Positions 63,049 through 64,000 of a stretch of DNA of 64,000 nucleotides are shown here, piece after piece. The notes beneath the pieces are model-generated. The model saw only the letters and a program-made list of their open reading frames with translations. It did not search any database and was not told the origin of the DNA. Source of the DNA: Polaromonas jejuensis NBRC 106434 (lineage in GTDB: Bacteria > Pseudomonadota > Gammaproteobacteria > Burkholderiales > Burkholderiaceae_C); contig NZ_BCYO01000010.1 of the NCBI RefSeq assembly GCF_001598235.1, forward strand, positions 62,001-126,000. Reading direction: 5' to 3'. Both the position numbers and the translations under genes were made by a program. The first letter of the stretch is position 1. Every line of letters starts with the position of its first letter.

Positions 63049-64000
63049 CTATTTTTTTCCCCAGCATAGATCGGTGCCTGTTTTGACGTCCTTGCTGTCC
63101 ACGCCGGGCATGGCTTTGGCGGCAATCAGGGTGACGCCGGTATCGGTGTAGCCGCTGACCTTCTTGCCGGACTTGGCGTACTCCACGCCGGCGGCAACGC
63201 CCATGGAGGCCATCTTGAGGGGGTACTGCTGCGAGGTTGCAGTGATGACGCCTGCACCTACGTCCCTGATGCCAGCGCAGCCGCCATCCACCGACACGAT
63301 GACCACGTCTTTCTCCTTGCCGGCAGCCTTTAAGGCCTTGTAGGCACCGGCGGCGGCGGGTTCATTGATGGTGTAGACGAGGTTGATGCCGGGATTCTTT
63401 TGCAGGCAGTTTTCCATGGCGGTCTGGCTCTTGGCCGCATCGCCAAAGCTGTCGGCCATGCAGACCACTTCAGCCGGTTTGGCCAGGTCGTTGTTCTTGG
63501 CGTCCAGCGATTGCAGACCATAGCCCCGCAGGAAGCCGTTGTGGCGCTGGGCGCCCACCGGGTGGCCAGGGAGCAGATCCATCGTGGCGATCACGGGATT
63601 CTTGCCACCGAGGGCTGCTTTGGCGTATTGACCGATCAGCTGGCCGGCTTTGTAGTTGTCGGTGGCAAACACGGCATCTACGGCAGTTGCCGGGTCGGTG
63701 GGGCTGTCCAGGGCAATGACCATCACGCCTTGACCTTGGGCTTTCTTGATGGCGGGAATGATGGCCCTGGCATCGCTGGGTGTGATCAGGATTGTCTTGG
63801 CACCTGCCGCAATCATGTTTTCGATGGCAGTAATCTGCCCGGCGTTGTCACCGTCGGTTTTGCCGGAGCCGCTGATCACGGTGGCACCCAGTTTCCTGGC
63901 CTCGGCTTCAGCGCCCTCTTTCATCTTCACAAAGAAGGGGTTGCTGTCGGTCTTGGTGATCAGGCCGATCACGGGCCCGGCCGCGAAGGCCGTCGATACA
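63049..64000 (-). CDS. CUT2 sugar-binding protein (FrcB-like), 5' end outside window
   Basis: The frame is open to the window edge. The last signal-peptide residues are visible (VSTAFAAG), followed by VIGLITKTDSNPFFVKMKEGAEAEARKLGATV. Later segments, VVCMADSFGDAAKSQTAMENCLQKNPGINLVYTINEPAAAGAYKALKAAG, VIVSVDGGCAGIRDVGAGVITATSQQYPLKMASMG and a C-terminal CWGKK, closely follow rhizobial FrcB. The protein binds fructose, ribose or mannose in the periplasm. It is the first gene of the transporter operon and is probably strongly expressed. Confidence 0.93.
   Translation of the reverse strand, partial: VSTAFAAGPVIGLITKTDSNPFFVKMKEGAEAEARKLGATVISGSGKTDGDNAGQITAIENMIAAGAKTILITPSDARAIIPAIKKAQGQGVMVIALDSPTDPATAVDAVFATDNYKAGQLIGQYAKAALGGKNPVIATMDLLPGHPVGAQRHNGFLRGYGLQSLDAKNNDLAKPAEVVCMADSFGDAAKSQTAMENCLQKNPGINLVYTINEPAAAGAYKALKAAGKEKDVVIVSVDGGCAGIRDVGAGVITATSQQYPLKMASMGVAAGVEYAKSGKKVSGYTDTGVTLIAAKAMPGVDSKDVKTGTDLCWGKK

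Overview
The window is chromosomal DNA of a betaproteobacterium, most likely a member of the Comamonadaceae (Polaromonas, Rhodoferax or Variovorax-like). The basis is the burkholderial style of the atp operon, the GC-rich codon use, the intracellular PHA depolymerase, the tandem cytochrome c5, the Liv-type transporter inside a catabolic island, and two families of short interspersed repeats that I associate with this family. The genus assignment is inference.

Layout. 1-5335: end of the F1Fo ATP synthase operon (atpF 3' end, atpHAGDC) closed by a strong terminator. 5869-10871: a membrane protein, a LemA/TPM/TPM operon, an NTF2-like protein, a YheT-type hydrolase and a conserved hypothetical. 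10946-12708: a HipB/HipA-like toxin-antitoxin pair with two operators of identical geometry around its promoter. 12939-13847: a membrane-anchored diheme cytochrome c5.

14107-37406 is a large catabolic island. It encodes three paralogous flavin dehydrogenases of the 3-ketosteroid-delta1-dehydrogenase/fumarate reductase type, two NIPSNAP proteins, three SDRs, a shikimate-dehydrogenase-like enzyme, a TIM-barrel isomerase-like protein, an acyl-CoA dehydrogenase, a CoA-transferase, a CHMI-like tautomerase, a UDP-sugar-epimerase-like protein, a Gfo/Idh/MocA oxidoreductase, a complete Liv ABC transporter, and AraC- and IclR-type regulators. A 43-bp concentric palindrome lies in the iclR/aroE-like promoter region. 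The set suggests import, ring oxidation and desaturation, and CoA-dependent breakdown of an alicyclic (hydroaromatic) acid. The substrate is not evident, and this is the best candidate here for an undescribed system.

37711-41028: a PhoP/PhoQ-like two-component system flanked by two envelope-protein genes whose promoters carry the same 11-bp tandem repeat exactly 41 bp before the start codon. 41391: tRNA-Arg(CCG). 41749-48132: a DUF2726-like protein, a glutathione S-transferase, a PHA depolymerase, a secreted alpha/beta hydrolase, and remnants of IS30 and IS66 elements. 48133-56212: a copper/silver efflux locus (CusF-like, CusA, CusB with fused CusF domain, CusC, a small Cys/Met-rich secreted protein) and an EamA transporter with a His-rich tail, followed by IS21-like end repeats.

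57262-64000: a sugar locus of the frc type (kinase, Gfo/Idh oxidoreductase, decayed HAD phosphatase, ROK regulator, FucU/RbsD mutarotase, and a CUT2 ABC transporter whose binding-protein gene runs off the window end).

A recurring theme is that interspersed repeats have entered coding sequence. One encodes part of a signal peptide, one ends a flavoprotein, one makes an in-frame insertion in the YheT homologue, and one replaces the C-terminus of an SDR.
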